The notes under the pieces: generated by a model
The model's input: the letters and a program-made list of their open reading frames with translations, nothing else
Databases searched by the model: none
What the model was told of the DNA's origin: nothing
Source of the DNA: Nonomuraea sp. NEAU-A123
GTDB lineage: Bacteria; Actinomycetota; Actinomycetes; Streptosporangiales; Streptosporangiaceae
DNA: 64,000 nucleotides
Assembly (NCBI RefSeq): GCF_018603905.1
Contig: NZ_JAHFZZ010000038.1
Coordinates: 1-64,000 of the forward strand
Direction: 5' to 3'
Position numbers and translations under genes: made by a program
Shown here: positions 25,127-34,518 of the stretch, piece after piece
How the letters are laid out: each line of letters begins with the position of its first letter
How positions within the stretch are numbered: position 1 is the first letter of the stretch

Positions 25127-25753
25127 CTAAATACGGCTGTCCGGGATCGCCGTGCCGGGCTTCCTGCGGTCGAGCGCGGCGAACCGGTGCAGGCCGACCA
25201 GCAGGTAGCCCATGGCGACGAACGTACCGGCCAGCGCCAGTCCGGCCAGCGTGAAACCGCTCCATCCGAGCCGGTCCACGTCCAGGAACGGGTAGACGTA
25301 GCGCCGCGACATGGTCACCGGCAACGTGGGAGCCCGCAGCAGCACGAACGCCCCGTACACCAGGGGGAAGGCGAGCCAGATGAGCGGGTCGGCCCAGCGC
25401 GGGCGCCGATCCCGGTCGAAGGCCAGCCAGTCGGTCAGCGCCATGACCGGTGTGACGTAGTGCAGCAGGAAGTTGCCGATCTGCCTGGTGCCGCCCGCGA
25501 GCAGTGGCAGCGGGTTCGCGCCGTGCCCCAGCGTGAAGTGCGCGACCAGGCCGGTGATCACCAGGTAGAGCGTGACCGCGCCCTTGATGGTCGCCGACGT
25601 CTCGCGGCCCAGCAGCCGCCAGCCGTAGTAGAGCGCCAGGATGAGGTTGCTCTGGACGGTGAAGTACACCCACGGCGTACGGATCGACACCCAGGTGCAG
25701 ACGATCCCGGCAACGGCCGCACCGACCAGGAGTAACCGCCAGCCCACCCGCAT
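25127..25753 (-). CDS. Pr6Pr family membrane protein
   Basis: A 208-residue six-helix membrane protein of the Pr6Pr (FAR-17a/AIG1-like) family. Recognisable blocks are FTVQSNLILALYYGWRLL near residue 30, GNFLLHYVTPVMALTDWLAFD near 92 and YVYPFLDVDRLGW near 152. Actinomycete members have no proven function. It ends 126 bp upstream of the APC permease start on the same strand, after a second small membrane gene with which it may form an operon (9-bp gap). Confidence 0.85.
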   Translation of the reverse strand: MRVGWRLLLVGAAVAGIVCTWVSIRTPWVYFTVQSNLILALYYGWRLLGRETSATIKGAVTLYLVITGLVAHFTLGHGANPLPLLAGGTRQIGNFLLHYVTPVMALTDWLAFDRDRRPRWADPLIWLAFPLVYGAFVLLRAPTLPVTMSRRYVYPFLDVDRLGWSGFTLAGLALAGTFVAMGYLLVGLHRFAALDRRKPGTAIPDSRI

Positions 25754-25762
25754 CCGGCCAGA

Positions 25763-26110
25763 CTAATCGGCGAACCGCATATGCACCGCATACGAGATCG
25801 CGGCCCCCACGGCGTACCAGAACAGGTCGGGCGCGTTGAAGGTGCTGCCCAGCAGCGGCCGGAGCAGCGGCGGGATCTCCCAGAGCTGGGCGAACTCGAT
25901 CGCCCAGCTCAGCCCGGCCGCCCCCAGCGCGGCCCGCAGCGGCCGGACGCGCGGCAGGACGAGCACGATGAGCAGGTAGATCAGGACCGTGTAGAGCGCG
26001 TCGCCCGCGTATTTGGCGAACGGGCCGTCCCACAGCAGCCGCACCCCCAGCCCGGCCACGACGGTGACAACGGCGGCGGCGAGTACGGGCCAGCGAGACA
26101 TCCCGCTCAC
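25763..26110 (-). CDS. DUF2809 small membrane protein
   Basis: A 115-residue protein with four predicted helices and the DUF2809 hallmarks: FAKYAGDALYTVLIY near residue 30 and the ELAQLW-like segment AIEFAQLWEIP followed by FNAPDLFWYAVG, ending in a basic tail. Start is GTG 26110, or ATG 26101 three codons later. It lies 9 bp upstream of the Pr6Pr gene on the same strand and is divergent, with 19 bp between starts, from the ABC-F gene. Function unknown. Confidence 0.83.
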   Translation of the reverse strand: MSGMSRWPVLAAAVVTVVAGLGVRLLWDGPFAKYAGDALYTVLIYLLIVLVLPRVRPLRAALGAAGLSWAIEFAQLWEIPPLLRPLLGSTFNAPDLFWYAVGAAISYAVHMRFAD

Positions 26111-26129
26111 GTTAGTAGCATCGGCTTAC

Positions 26130-27758
26130 ATGAGCGCGACGATGGTGGTGAAGGACCTCGCGGCGGGGCACGGCGAGCGGGTCCTGTTCTCGGGCCTCGA
26201 CCTGGTGGTGGCCCCCGGCGACGTCATCGGGCTCGTGGGGGCCAACGGCGCGGGCAAGTCCACGCTGCTGCGCCTGCTGGCCGGGCTCGACCGGCCCGAG
26301 GAGGGTTCGGTACGCCTCAGCCCGGCCACGGCCACGGTCGGCCATCTGCCGCAGGAGCCGGAGCGCCGCCCCGGCGAGACGGTCGGGCGGTTCCTGGCCA
26401 GGCGCACCGGCGTCGAGCGGGCGCAGCGGGAGCTCGACGAGGCCACCCAGGGCCTGGTCGACGAGCGGCCGGGCGCCGACGACGACTACAGCGTCGCACT
26501 GGAGCGCTGGCTCGCGCTCGGCGGCGCCGATCTGGAGGAGCGGGCGGCGGAGATCGGGCTGCCGGTGGACCTGGAGCAGCCCATGACCTCGCTGTCCGGT
26601 GGCCAGGCGGCCCGCGCGGGGCTGGCCTCGCTGCTGCTCAGCCGCTATGACCTGTTCCTGCTCGACGAGCCGACCAACGACCTCGACCTTGACGGGCTCG
26701 ACCGGCTGGAGGGCTTCGTCCACGGCCTGAGGGCCGGCACGGTGGTGGTCAGTCACGACCGTGAGTTCCTGGCCAGGACCGTCACCAAGGTGCTGGAGCT
26801 CGACCTGGCCCAGCAGCAGATCCGGCTGTACGGGGGCGGCTACCAGGCCTATCTGGACGAGCGCGAGGTGGCCAGGAGGCATGCCCGCGAGCGGTTCGAG
26901 GAGTACGCCGACACCCGCGCCCAGTTGGAGTCCCGGGCCAGGACGCAGCGGTCCTGGATGGAAAAGGGCGTCAGGAACGCCCGGCGCAAGGCGACCGACA
27001 ACGACAAGATCGGCCGCAACACCCGCATAGAGACAACAGAGAAGCAGGCCGGCAAGGCCCGCCAGTCGGAGAAGCTCATTGAGCGCCTCGAGGTGGTCGA
27101 GGAGCCGCGCAAGGAGTGGGAGCTGCGGATGGAGATCGCCGCCGCGCCCCGTTCCGGCGCGGTGGTGGCCACGCTGCGCGGCGCGGTGGTCAGGCGGGGC
27201 GCGTTCACGCTCGGGCCGGTCGATCTGGAGATCGGCTGGGCCGAGCGGGTGGCGATCACCGGGTCCAACGGCGCGGGCAAGACGACGTTGCTGGCCGCGC
27301 TGCTCGGGCGCACCCCGCTCGACGAGGGGCACGCCACGCTCGGCCCCGGCGTGGTGGTCGGCGAGGTGGACCAGGTCAGAGGGCTGTTCGAGGGCGAGGA
27401 ACCGCTGCTCGACGCGTTCGTCGCGCAGACGCCGGAGCTGCCGCCCGCCGAGGTGCGGACGCTGCTGGCGAAGTTCGGGCTGCGGGCCGCGCACGTGCTG
27501 CGGGCCGCCGACACGCTGTCGCCCGGCGAGCGTACCCGCGCGGCACTGGCCTTGTTGCAGGCCAGAGGCGTTAATCTGCTGGTGCTTGACGAACCGACGA
27601 ACCATCTCGATCTTCCCGCGATCGAGCAACTGGAGTCGGCCCTGTCGAGCTACCCGGGCACGCTGCTGCTGGTCACCCACGACCGGCGGATGCTCGACGC
27701 CGTTCACGTCGATCGCCGCCTGAGTGTGAGCGACGGGACGGTCCTTGAGCTCGCCTGA
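26130..27758 (+). CDS. ABC-F family ATPase
   Basis: A 542-residue soluble protein with two ABC domains in one chain and no membrane segment. Domain 1 has Walker A GANGAGKST, signature LSGGQAAR and Walker B LLDEPTND; domain 2 has GSNGAGKTT, a degenerate signature LSPGERTR, and VLDEPTNHLD. A charged linker of about 80 residues rich in Arg/Lys/Glu separates them (about 230-330). This is the ABC-F layout of ribosome-acting translation factors, including antibiotic-resistance members; whether it protects from a drug is unknown. Confidence 0.92.
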   Translation: MSATMVVKDLAAGHGERVLFSGLDLVVAPGDVIGLVGANGAGKSTLLRLLAGLDRPEEGSVRLSPATATVGHLPQEPERRPGETVGRFLARRTGVERAQRELDEATQGLVDERPGADDDYSVALERWLALGGADLEERAAEIGLPVDLEQPMTSLSGGQAARAGLASLLLSRYDLFLLDEPTNDLDLDGLDRLEGFVHGLRAGTVVVSHDREFLARTVTKVLELDLAQQQIRLYGGGYQAYLDEREVARRHARERFEEYADTRAQLESRARTQRSWMEKGVRNARRKATDNDKIGRNTRIETTEKQAGKARQSEKLIERLEVVEEPRKEWELRMEIAAAPRSGAVVATLRGAVVRRGAFTLGPVDLEIGWAERVAITGSNGAGKTTLLAALLGRTPLDEGHATLGPGVVVGEVDQVRGLFEGEEPLLDAFVAQTPELPPAEVRTLLAKFGLRAAHVLRAADTLSPGERTRAALALLQARGVNLLVLDEPTNHLDLPAIEQLESALSSYPGTLLLVTHDRRMLDAVHVDRRLSVSDGTVLELA

Positions 27759-27876
27759 AAATTTACACCGCCCAAGGAAACGAAGGTGAAACAATTTTCC
27801 GGCACTCGTTGACACGCAGTGTTCGTATGGTGTGCCTTTCTCTACACAGGAAACCCCCGCCTGAAGGTGAGGCACA

Positions 27877-29688
27877 ATGAGGAAATGGTTCGCACGCCTG
27901 GCTCTGCTGGGCGTAGCGGTATTAGTTGCAGGTCAGGGCCAGGCGGCCCAAGCTGCGGAACCGGCAGCGGGGAAGAAGATCGTCCGCATCGGCGCGACAC
28001 AGTCGATTGACTCGATGAACCCCTTCCTGGCGGTCAGGCTGGTCTCGTCGGCGGTCCAGCGTGAGATCTACAGCTTCCTGACCGTGCCCGACCCCAAGAC
28101 GCTGAAGCCCAGCCCGGACCTGGCCGAGTCGTGGACGACCGCGCCCGACGGGCTCACGTGGACGTTCAAGATCCGCAGCGCCAAGTGGTCCGACGGTCAG
28201 CCGATCACGGCCGAGGACGCGGCCTGGACGTTCAACAAGGTCATGACCGACGAGGCGGCCAAGACCGCCAACGGCCCGGCCGTCGAGAACTTCGAGAGCG
28301 TCACGGCCAACGGCCAGGACCTGGTCATCAAGACCAAGGCTCCGCAGGCGTCCATGCTGGAGAACCCGATCCCGATCATGCCCAAGCATGTCTGGGAGAA
28401 GGTCACCGACATCGCCAAGTACGAGGCCGACGTCTACCCGGCCGTGGGGAGCGGGCCGTACATCGCGGTCGAGCACAAGAAGGACCAGTACGTCAAGCTC
28501 AAGGCCAACCCCAACTACTGGCTGGGCAAGCCCAAGATCGACGAACTGCAGTTCATCTTCTACGACAACCCGCAGGCCGCCATCGCGGGCCTGAAGAAGG
28601 GTGACGTCGACCTGATCGGCCGCATGACGCCGCCGGACTTCGAGTCGATCAAGGGCGACCCCAACATCGAGCAGTGGAACACGCAGGGCCGCCGCGCCGC
28701 GTACCTGGAGATCAACCACGGCGCCACCACCACGGACAACAAGCCCGTCGGCGACGGTCACCCCGCGCTGCAGGACCCGAAGGTGCGCACCGCACTGCAC
28801 TACGCGATCGACAAGCAGAAGCTGGCCGACGAGGTGCAGGGCGGCCTGGCCAAGCCCGCCGACGGCTCGATCATCCCGCCGTTGTACAAGGAATTCTTCT
28901 GGGAGGCCACGGGCGACCAGAAGATCACCTACGACGTCGCCAAGGCCAACAAGATCCTCGACGACGCGGGTTACAAGAAGGGCGCCGACGGCGTCCGTAC
29001 GATGCCCGACGGCAAGAAGAAGCTGGAGTTCCGCTTCAGCATCCACACCGACACCCCGATCGAGGACAAGCTCGCCGAATACCTGACGGGCTTCTTCAAG
29101 GAGATCGGCGTCACGCTGACCACGGTGAAGCTCGACTCCAGCAAGTTCGGTGAGGAGACGGGCGTCACGGGGCTGTTCGACATCGCGATCAGCGGCTGGT
29201 CGGTCAACCCCGACCCCGAAGAGGTCCTGGCCACGCACCTGTGCAGCCGCAGGCCCACCGCGACGGGCGAGGGCGGCGGCACCGAGTCGTTCTACTGCGA
29301 CCCGACCTTCGAGAAGCTCTACCAGGAGCAGCTCAAGGAGCTCGACCGGCCCAAGCGCGTCGAGATCATCAAGAAGATGCAGGAGCGCCTCTACACCGAC
29401 GCTCCGGTGATCGCCATCTACTACCCGAACGACCTTGAGGGCTACCGCAAGGACCGGATCACCAGCATCACCCCGGTCCCCGAGGACAAGGGCCTGATCT
29501 ACGGCGGCAGCAGCGGCTATCCGTTCTACGCCATGGACGTCAAGGCCACCGCCACCGCGGGGTCCGCCGCCGACGGCGGCTCCAACACCGGCCTCATCGC
29601 CGGCGTGGTCGGCGGTGTCGTGGTCATCGGCCTCGCCGCGTTCTTCCTGACCCGGCGGCGTAAGAGCGTCGCCGACGAGCGCGAATGA
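27877..29688 (+). CDS. Peptide-type ABC substrate-binding protein with C-terminal membrane anchor
   Basis: A 603-residue family-5 solute-binding protein. It has a Sec signal peptide with an AQA-A cleavage pattern near residue 25 and no lipobox. The SBP_bac_5 signature is at LAESWTTAPDGLTWTFKIRSAKWSDGQPITAEDAAW. Unlike the lipoprotein of the first importer, it ends in a hydrophobic helix (about residues 574-594) followed by the basic stop LTRRRKS, so it is probably held by a C-terminal membrane anchor. It is first in a five-gene Dpp/Opp-like operon and preceded by an AAGGTGAGG ribosome site. Ligand unknown. Confidence 0.94.
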   Translation: MRKWFARLALLGVAVLVAGQGQAAQAAEPAAGKKIVRIGATQSIDSMNPFLAVRLVSSAVQREIYSFLTVPDPKTLKPSPDLAESWTTAPDGLTWTFKIRSAKWSDGQPITAEDAAWTFNKVMTDEAAKTANGPAVENFESVTANGQDLVIKTKAPQASMLENPIPIMPKHVWEKVTDIAKYEADVYPAVGSGPYIAVEHKKDQYVKLKANPNYWLGKPKIDELQFIFYDNPQAAIAGLKKGDVDLIGRMTPPDFESIKGDPNIEQWNTQGRRAAYLEINHGATTTDNKPVGDGHPALQDPKVRTALHYAIDKQKLADEVQGGLAKPADGSIIPPLYKEFFWEATGDQKITYDVAKANKILDDAGYKKGADGVRTMPDGKKKLEFRFSIHTDTPIEDKLAEYLTGFFKEIGVTLTTVKLDSSKFGEETGVTGLFDIAISGWSVNPDPEEVLATHLCSRRPTATGEGGGTESFYCDPTFEKLYQEQLKELDRPKRVEIIKKMQERLYTDAPVIAIYYPNDLEGYRKDRITSITPVPEDKGLIYGGSSGYPFYAMDVKATATAGSAADGGSNTGLIAGVVGGVVVIGLAAFFLTRRRKSVADERE

Positions 29689-30737
29689 CAACTCCGCTCG
29701 AAGCGGCAGAGCCCGCCGTCCAGGCGGCGGGCTCTGGTGACGACCGCCCCGCCTACCGCGGCACGCTGAAGTACGCGCTGTCGAAGGTCGGCGGGGCGTT
29801 GTTCAGCATCGCCATGGTGATCGTCGGAACGTTCTTCGTGTTCCGGCTGCTGCCCGGCGACCCCGTGCGCAACCTCGCGCAGGGCCGCAACATGACCCCG
29901 ACGCAGCTCGCCCTGGAACGGCACCGGCTCGGCCTGGACAAGTCGCTGATCGACCAGTTCTTCGACTTCGTCGGCAAGACGCTCCACTTCGACCTCGGCA
30001 CGTCGTACGAGTACAAGCGACCGGTCCTCGAGCTCATCGGCGAGCGATTCCCCGCGACGCTGCTGCTCGCGGGCGGGGGTCTGGTCATCGCGGTCAGCCT
30101 GGGGATCTGGCAGGGCGCGCGGGCCGGATGGCAGCGCGGCAGCCGCTTCGACCGGGTCTCCACGGGCGTCTCGCTGGTGCTGTGGTCCATGCCGACGTTC
30201 TGGCTGGGGCTGCTCCTGCTCATGGTGTTCGGCGTCGGGATCGGGCCGATTCCCGGCCTCTTCCCGACCCGGGGCATCGAGAGCGTGGACGCGCCCGACG
30301 GCTTCGCTTACGTGCTCGACGTGGCCAACCACATGGTGCTGCCGTGCCTGACCCTGGTGGCCGTGGTCTACGCCCAATATCTGCTGGTCATGCGGTCGTC
30401 GCTGCTGGAGGAGGTCGGCCAGGACTACGTGAACGTGGCCCGCGCCAAGGGCCTGCGCGACGAGGAGGTCCGGCGCCGTCACGCGGTCCCCAACGCGCTG
30501 CTGCCCACGGTGACCCTGGTCTTCATGCGCATCGGCTTCGTGGTCGGCGGCGCGGTCACCGTGGAGACCATCTACAGCTGGCCCGGGCTCGGGCAGTTGT
30601 TCTACGAGGCGATCAGAGTGCCTGACTTCACCCTCATGCAGGGCACGTTCATGCTGATCACCGTGTCGGTGATCCTCATGAACACGCTGGCCGACGTGGT
30701 CTACCACATCATCGACCCGAGAGTGAGGTCGGCATGA
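29685..30737 (+). CDS. ABC transporter permease, DppB/OppB-like (second system)
   Basis: A 350-residue permease with about six helices. A 30-residue cytoplasmic N-terminal extension precedes the first helix; the RHRLGLDKSLIDQFFDFVGKTLHFDLGTSYEY region after it is the DppB-type extracytoplasmic loop. The coupling loop is near ARAKGLRDEEVRRRHAVPNALLP. Start ATG 29685 overlaps the preceding stop (ATGA), and the end overlaps the next gene likewise. It forms the pore with the following DppC-like subunit. Confidence 0.95.
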   Translation: MTTPLEAAEPAVQAAGSGDDRPAYRGTLKYALSKVGGALFSIAMVIVGTFFVFRLLPGDPVRNLAQGRNMTPTQLALERHRLGLDKSLIDQFFDFVGKTLHFDLGTSYEYKRPVLELIGERFPATLLLAGGGLVIAVSLGIWQGARAGWQRGSRFDRVSTGVSLVLWSMPTFWLGLLLLMVFGVGIGPIPGLFPTRGIESVDAPDGFAYVLDVANHMVLPCLTLVAVVYAQYLLVMRSSLLEEVGQDYVNVARAKGLRDEEVRRRHAVPNALLPTVTLVFMRIGFVVGGAVTVETIYSWPGLGQLFYEAIRVPDFTLMQGTFMLITVSVILMNTLADVVYHIIDPRVRSA

Positions 30738-31618
30738 GCTCGGTGGCCACGTCCCGCAGACGACTGGCGTTCAGCCGCTTCTGGGGGAGCTTCCGTCAGG
30801 AGCGGGCCGGAATGGCCGGGCTGGTGCTGCTCGTCGTCGCCGTGGTGCTCGCGCTGGTCGCGCCGCTGTTCATCGACGACAGCGTGACCAGCGTGGTGCG
30901 CGCCACAGGCAAGCCGTGGGCGGCGCCGAGCCTGGACCATCCGTTCGGCACCGACGAGTCCGGCCGCTCCATCCTGCTGATGGTCTGGTGGGGCTCGCGT
31001 ACGTCACTGCTCATCGGCTTCCTCGCCGCCCTGCTGAGCATCGTGATCGGCATGGTCGTCGGCATCGCCGCCGGCCACTTCCGCGGCTGGATCGGCGCCG
31101 TGCTCATGCGGGTCACCGACTGGTTCCTGGTGCTGCCCTCGTTGATCACGGCCCTGGTGCTGGCGGCCATCCTGGGCGGTAGCACCTTGACGATCATCAT
31201 GGCGATCGGGGTCACGACCTGGCCGTCGACCGCGCGGCTGATCAGGGCGCAGACACTGAGCGTCGAGGCCAGGCCGTACATCGAGCGGTCCAAGGCGCTC
31301 GGCGGCGGGCACTGGCACATCACGACCAAGCACGTGCTGCCGAACGTGGCGCCGCTGCTGCTCGCGAGCACCACACTGGAGGTGGCCAGCGCGATCGTCA
31401 CGGAGTCCACGCTGGCCTTCCTCGGCGTCAGCTCGAACAAGACCTCCTGGGGCACGATGCTGCGCGCGTCCTACGACTTCGGTGCCCCCACCAAAGGCGC
31501 GTGGTGGTACATCCTCATCCCCGGCCTGTGCATCCTCGCCGTCGTCATGGCGTTCACGCTGGTGGGGCGCGCGCTGGAGGCCGTGCTCAACCCGCGACTC
31601 AGGAAGGCGGGCGCATGA
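30734..31618 (+). CDS. ABC transporter permease, DppC/OppC-like (second system)
   Basis: A 294-residue permease with the N-terminal OppC_N helix, the DHPFGTDESGRSILLMVWWGSRTSL segment typical of DppC subunits (about residues 72-96) and an EAA loop near SKALGGGHWHITTKHVLPN. ATGA overlaps join it to both neighbours. It completes the heterodimeric pore of the second peptide importer. Confidence 0.95.
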   Translation: MSSVATSRRRLAFSRFWGSFRQERAGMAGLVLLVVAVVLALVAPLFIDDSVTSVVRATGKPWAAPSLDHPFGTDESGRSILLMVWWGSRTSLLIGFLAALLSIVIGMVVGIAAGHFRGWIGAVLMRVTDWFLVLPSLITALVLAAILGGSTLTIIMAIGVTTWPSTARLIRAQTLSVEARPYIERSKALGGGHWHITTKHVLPNVAPLLLASTTLEVASAIVTESTLAFLGVSSNKTSWGTMLRASYDFGAPTKGAWWYILIPGLCILAVVMAFTLVGRALEAVLNPRLRKAGA

Positions 31619-32589
31619 GCTTGCTCGAACTCGACGACCTGTCGGTGACGTACCGGATCGCCTCGGGCGAGGTGCCCGCCGTGCGCGGAGTGTCGCTGAA
31701 GCTGGACTCGGGTGCCGCGCTCGGTGTCGCGGGCGAGTCAGGATCCGGCAAGTCGACGCTGGCCATGGCACTGCTGCGGCTGCTGCCACGGGACGCCCGC
31801 GTCGGGGGCCGGATCCTGCTCGACGGCGACGACGTGCTCGCGATGAAGTGGGGCCGGCTGCGTGCGGTCCGCTGGGCGGAGGCGTCGATCGTCTTCCAGG
31901 GCGCCCAGCACGGCCTCAACCCGGTGCAACGGATCGGTGACCAGATCGCCGAGCCCCTGTTCGTCCACGGCCAGGCCGACCCGCGGCAGGCCCGCAAGCG
32001 CGTGGCGGAGCTGCTGGAGCAGGTCGGGATGCCCACCTGGCGAGCCCGCAGCTACCCGCACGAGCTCTCCGGCGGCCAGCGGCAGCGCGTGATGATCGCG
32101 ATGGCGCTGGCCTGCTCGCCGCGGCTGATCATCGCCGACGAGCCGACGACCGCGCTCGATGTGATGGTCCAGGCCCAGGTACTGACCTTGATCAAGGAAC
32201 TGATCGCCGAGCAGAGCATCTCGCTGGTCATGATCTCGCACGACCTCTCGGTGCTCGCCGACGTCTGCGACCAGCTCGCGGTCATGTACGCCGGCCGTGT
32301 CGTGGAGAACGGCCCGTCGCGCGAGGTGTTCCACGAGGCGAAACACCCCTACACGCGGGCACTGGCGGCGGCCTTCCCCACGGTCGGCGACCCGGTGTCG
32401 CGGCTGGCGCCCAAGGGTCTCGGCGGCGATCCGCCGGACCCGATGGACCTGCCCACCGGCTGCTCGTTCCATCCGCGCTGCCCGGTGGCGCTGGAGGAGT
32501 GCGCGACCCTCGATGTCGGGCTCTGGCCCGCGGGCGACAGACGTACCGCCGCCTGCGTGCACGTACGGGCGAAGGAGGAGGCCTCATGA
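31615..32589 (+). CDS. ABC transporter ATP-binding protein, DppD/OppD-like (second system)
   Basis: A 324-residue ATPase with Walker A GESGSGKST, Q-loop VFQGAQHGLNP, signature LSGGQRQRV, Walker B IIADEPTTALD and H-loop ISHDLSVLAD. The Q-loop lacks the usual QDP and reads QGAQ, a variation seen in some DppD-like proteins. The C-terminal Cys-rich extension (CSFHPRCPVALEEC) is present. Start ATG 31615 overlaps the preceding stop, and the end overlaps the next start. Confidence 0.95.
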   Translation: MSLLELDDLSVTYRIASGEVPAVRGVSLKLDSGAALGVAGESGSGKSTLAMALLRLLPRDARVGGRILLDGDDVLAMKWGRLRAVRWAEASIVFQGAQHGLNPVQRIGDQIAEPLFVHGQADPRQARKRVAELLEQVGMPTWRARSYPHELSGGQRQRVMIAMALACSPRLIIADEPTTALDVMVQAQVLTLIKELIAEQSISLVMISHDLSVLADVCDQLAVMYAGRVVENGPSREVFHEAKHPYTRALAAAFPTVGDPVSRLAPKGLGGDPPDPMDLPTGCSFHPRCPVALEECATLDVGLWPAGDRRTAACVHVRAKEEAS

Positions 32590-33590
32590 TCGAGACGGAG
32601 ACGTCCTCGGACACCGTCGACACGGCGCACCACACCCTGCTGGAGGCCCGTGACCTGCACGTGGAGTTCCCCTCGCGCGGGCGGCGGGCCCGTGCGGTCG
32701 ACGGGGTGAACCTGTCGATCGGCGCGGGCGAGATCGTGGCGCTCGTCGGCGAGTCCGGCTGCGGCAAGACCACGCTGGCGCGCACGCTGATGGGCCTGGA
32801 ACGTCCTACCTCGGGCTCCGTCGTGTACGACGGGACGGCGCTGGACTACCGCTCCAAGGCGCTCAAGGCGTACCGGAAGATCGTCCAGCTCGTCCTTCAG
32901 GACCCGATGGGCTCGCTGAACCCACGGCACACCGTCTACGAGGCGGTCGCCGAGGGCCCGCGCATCCACGGCCTGTCCGGCGAGCGGGAGATCGTGGCCG
33001 AGGCGCTGTCCAGAGCCGGGCTGCGGCCTCCTGAGCGGTTCTTCCTGCGCTATCCGCACGAGCTGTCGGGCGGGCAGCGCCAGCGGGTGGTCATCGCCGG
33101 GGCGCTGGCCCTGAACCCCAAGGTGCTGGTCGCCGACGAGCCGGTGGCCTCGCTCGACGCCTCGGTGCGGGGCGAGATCCTCGCGCTGCTGCTCAAGCTC
33201 CGCGCGGACCTGGGCCTGTCGGCGCTGGTCGTCACCCACGACCTCGGCCTGGCCTGGAACATCGCTGACCGGGTCGCGGTCATGTACCTCGGCAGGATCG
33301 TCGAGTCGGGCCCGGTCGAGCAGGTGCTGACCGCTCCCCGGCACCCGTACACGCAGGCCCTGCTGTCGGTGCTGCCGGAGTCGCCCGAGCGGATCGTGCT
33401 GACCGGCGAGCCGCCGGACCCGACGCGGATCCCGGGCGGCTGCCGCTTCCACGCCCGCTGCCAGGTGCTCGCCTCCGGCAAGGCGGCCGAGGCGGGCGTG
33501 GACGCCAAGTGCCGGTCGGAGCTGCTCGACATCCTGCCCGCCACCGCGGCGGCGCAGGCGGCCTGCCACTACGCGGAGCTCAGCGCTTGA
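32586..33590 (+). CDS. ABC transporter ATP-binding protein, DppF/OppF-like (second system)
   Basis: A 334-residue ATPase: Walker A GESGCGKTT, Q-loop VLQDPMGSLNPRHTV, signature LSGGQRQRV, Walker B VLVADEPVASLD, H-loop VTHDLGLAW. The C-terminal oligopeptide extension includes CRFHARCQVLASGKAAEAG and two more cysteines. It is the last gene of the operon. Downstream, AGCTCA-gcgct-TGAGCT at the stop codon is a weak hairpin, and the 13-mer GCTCAGCGCTTGA at the stop recurs at 33625-33637 over the stop of the convergent gene. Confidence 0.95.
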   Translation: MIETETSSDTVDTAHHTLLEARDLHVEFPSRGRRARAVDGVNLSIGAGEIVALVGESGCGKTTLARTLMGLERPTSGSVVYDGTALDYRSKALKAYRKIVQLVLQDPMGSLNPRHTVYEAVAEGPRIHGLSGEREIVAEALSRAGLRPPERFFLRYPHELSGGQRQRVVIAGALALNPKVLVADEPVASLDASVRGEILALLLKLRADLGLSALVVTHDLGLAWNIADRVAVMYLGRIVESGPVEQVLTAPRHPYTQALLSVLPESPERIVLTGEPPDPTRIPGGCRFHARCQVLASGKAAEAGVDAKCRSELLDILPATAAAQAACHYAELSA

Positions 33591-33626
33591 GCTGAGCTGC
33601 GCGGAGCCGCTTGAGCTGCCCGGCGC

Positions 33627-34451
33627 TCAGCGCTTGAACGCCGCGGCGTGCTCGGCGGCCCACTGGGCGAAGGAACGCGGTGCCCGGCCGGTGACCTGCT
33701 CGACGGCCGGGACCACCGTGTAGCCGATCTCGGGGGTGTCGCCGAGCGCGCCGATGAGGAACTCGATCGTCTCCGGCCCCATGCCGTCGGCGCGCCACTT
33801 GGCGCGGGCCTCGTCCTCGGAGAGCTCGACGAAGCGGATCTCCTGGCCGACGGCCTCGCTGAGGATGCGCACCTTCTCCGTGGTGGTGATGGCCTGGGGC
33901 CCGGTCAGCGTGTACGTCCTGCCCGCGTGGCCGTCGCCCGTCAGCACGGTGGCCGCCACGGCGGCGATGTCGCGCTCGTGCACCATGGCGCTGAGCCGGC
34001 CGCCGAACGGCTCCCTGATGACCCCTTCGGCCTTGATCGTCTGAGCCCACCATTGCAGCGTGTTGGACATGAACTCGACCGGCGCCAGCAGCGTCCACTC
34101 CAGCTCACTGGCGGCCAGGGCCTGCTCCAGCGGGCCGTCGGCGCGCCCGCCCAGGACGGTGACCTTGCGCACGCCCGACTTGGCGGCCAGCGCCACGAGC
34201 TGCTCGCCGGTCTTCAGCGGCGCGTAGTCGTCGCCCGCGAAGTTGATGAGATGCACGGCCTCGACGCCCTCGAAGGCGGTCATGAGGCTGTCCGGCACGG
34301 CCAGGTCCCCGGCGACGACCTCCACACCCTCGGGCAGGCCGGCCTTGGCCGGGTCGCGGGTCAGGGCACGCACCTGGTGCCCGTTCCGGGCGAGCTCGTC
34401 GACGATGAGGCGGCCGACGGTCCCGGTGGCACCGGTGACGAGGATCGTCAT
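33627..34451 (-). CDS. NAD(P)H-binding SDR-like (NmrA family) protein
   Basis: A 274-residue Rossmann-fold protein with the motif TGATGTVGRLIVDEL at residues 6-20, ending GRAPRSFAQWAAEHAAAF, as in NmrA-like and quinone-reductase-type atypical SDRs. ATG 34451 is the only start that keeps the N-terminal beta strand intact. It is related to the protein at 20271-21083. An 18-bp near-palindrome lies 27 bp upstream. It is transcribed in the same direction as the FAD monooxygenase gene upstream, and the TetR protein at 35771 is a candidate regulator. Confidence 0.88.
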   Translation of the reverse strand: MTILVTGATGTVGRLIVDELARNGHQVRALTRDPAKAGLPEGVEVVAGDLAVPDSLMTAFEGVEAVHLINFAGDDYAPLKTGEQLVALAAKSGVRKVTVLGGRADGPLEQALAASELEWTLLAPVEFMSNTLQWWAQTIKAEGVIREPFGGRLSAMVHERDIAAVAATVLTGDGHAGRTYTLTGPQAITTTEKVRILSEAVGQEIRFVELSEDEARAKWRADGMGPETIEFLIGALGDTPEIGYTVVPAVEQVTGRAPRSFAQWAAEHAAAFKR

Positions 34452-34477
34452 GACAGGCTCCTTCTGGCATTTATGCG

Positions 34478-34495
34478 GAACGGAACGTTCGGTTC
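34478..34495. promoter_or_regulatory. TetR-type palindromic operator before the NmrA-like gene
   Basis: GAACGGAACGTTCGGTTC is an 18-bp dyad with only the two mirror positions 5 and 14 mismatched (16 of 18 bases symmetric) and a perfect GAACGTTC core. It lies 27-44 bp upstream of the start at 34451, overlapping the probable promoter. The binding protein is not identified. Confidence 0.5.
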
Positions 34496-34518
34496 TCACT
34501 CTACCAGAACGGAATGCT

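Noticed and set aside
27809..27831. Promoter TTGACA/TATGGT before the second importer operon
   Set aside because: The spacing between the hexamers is only 11 bp, and no acceptable -10 lies at 16-18 bp.
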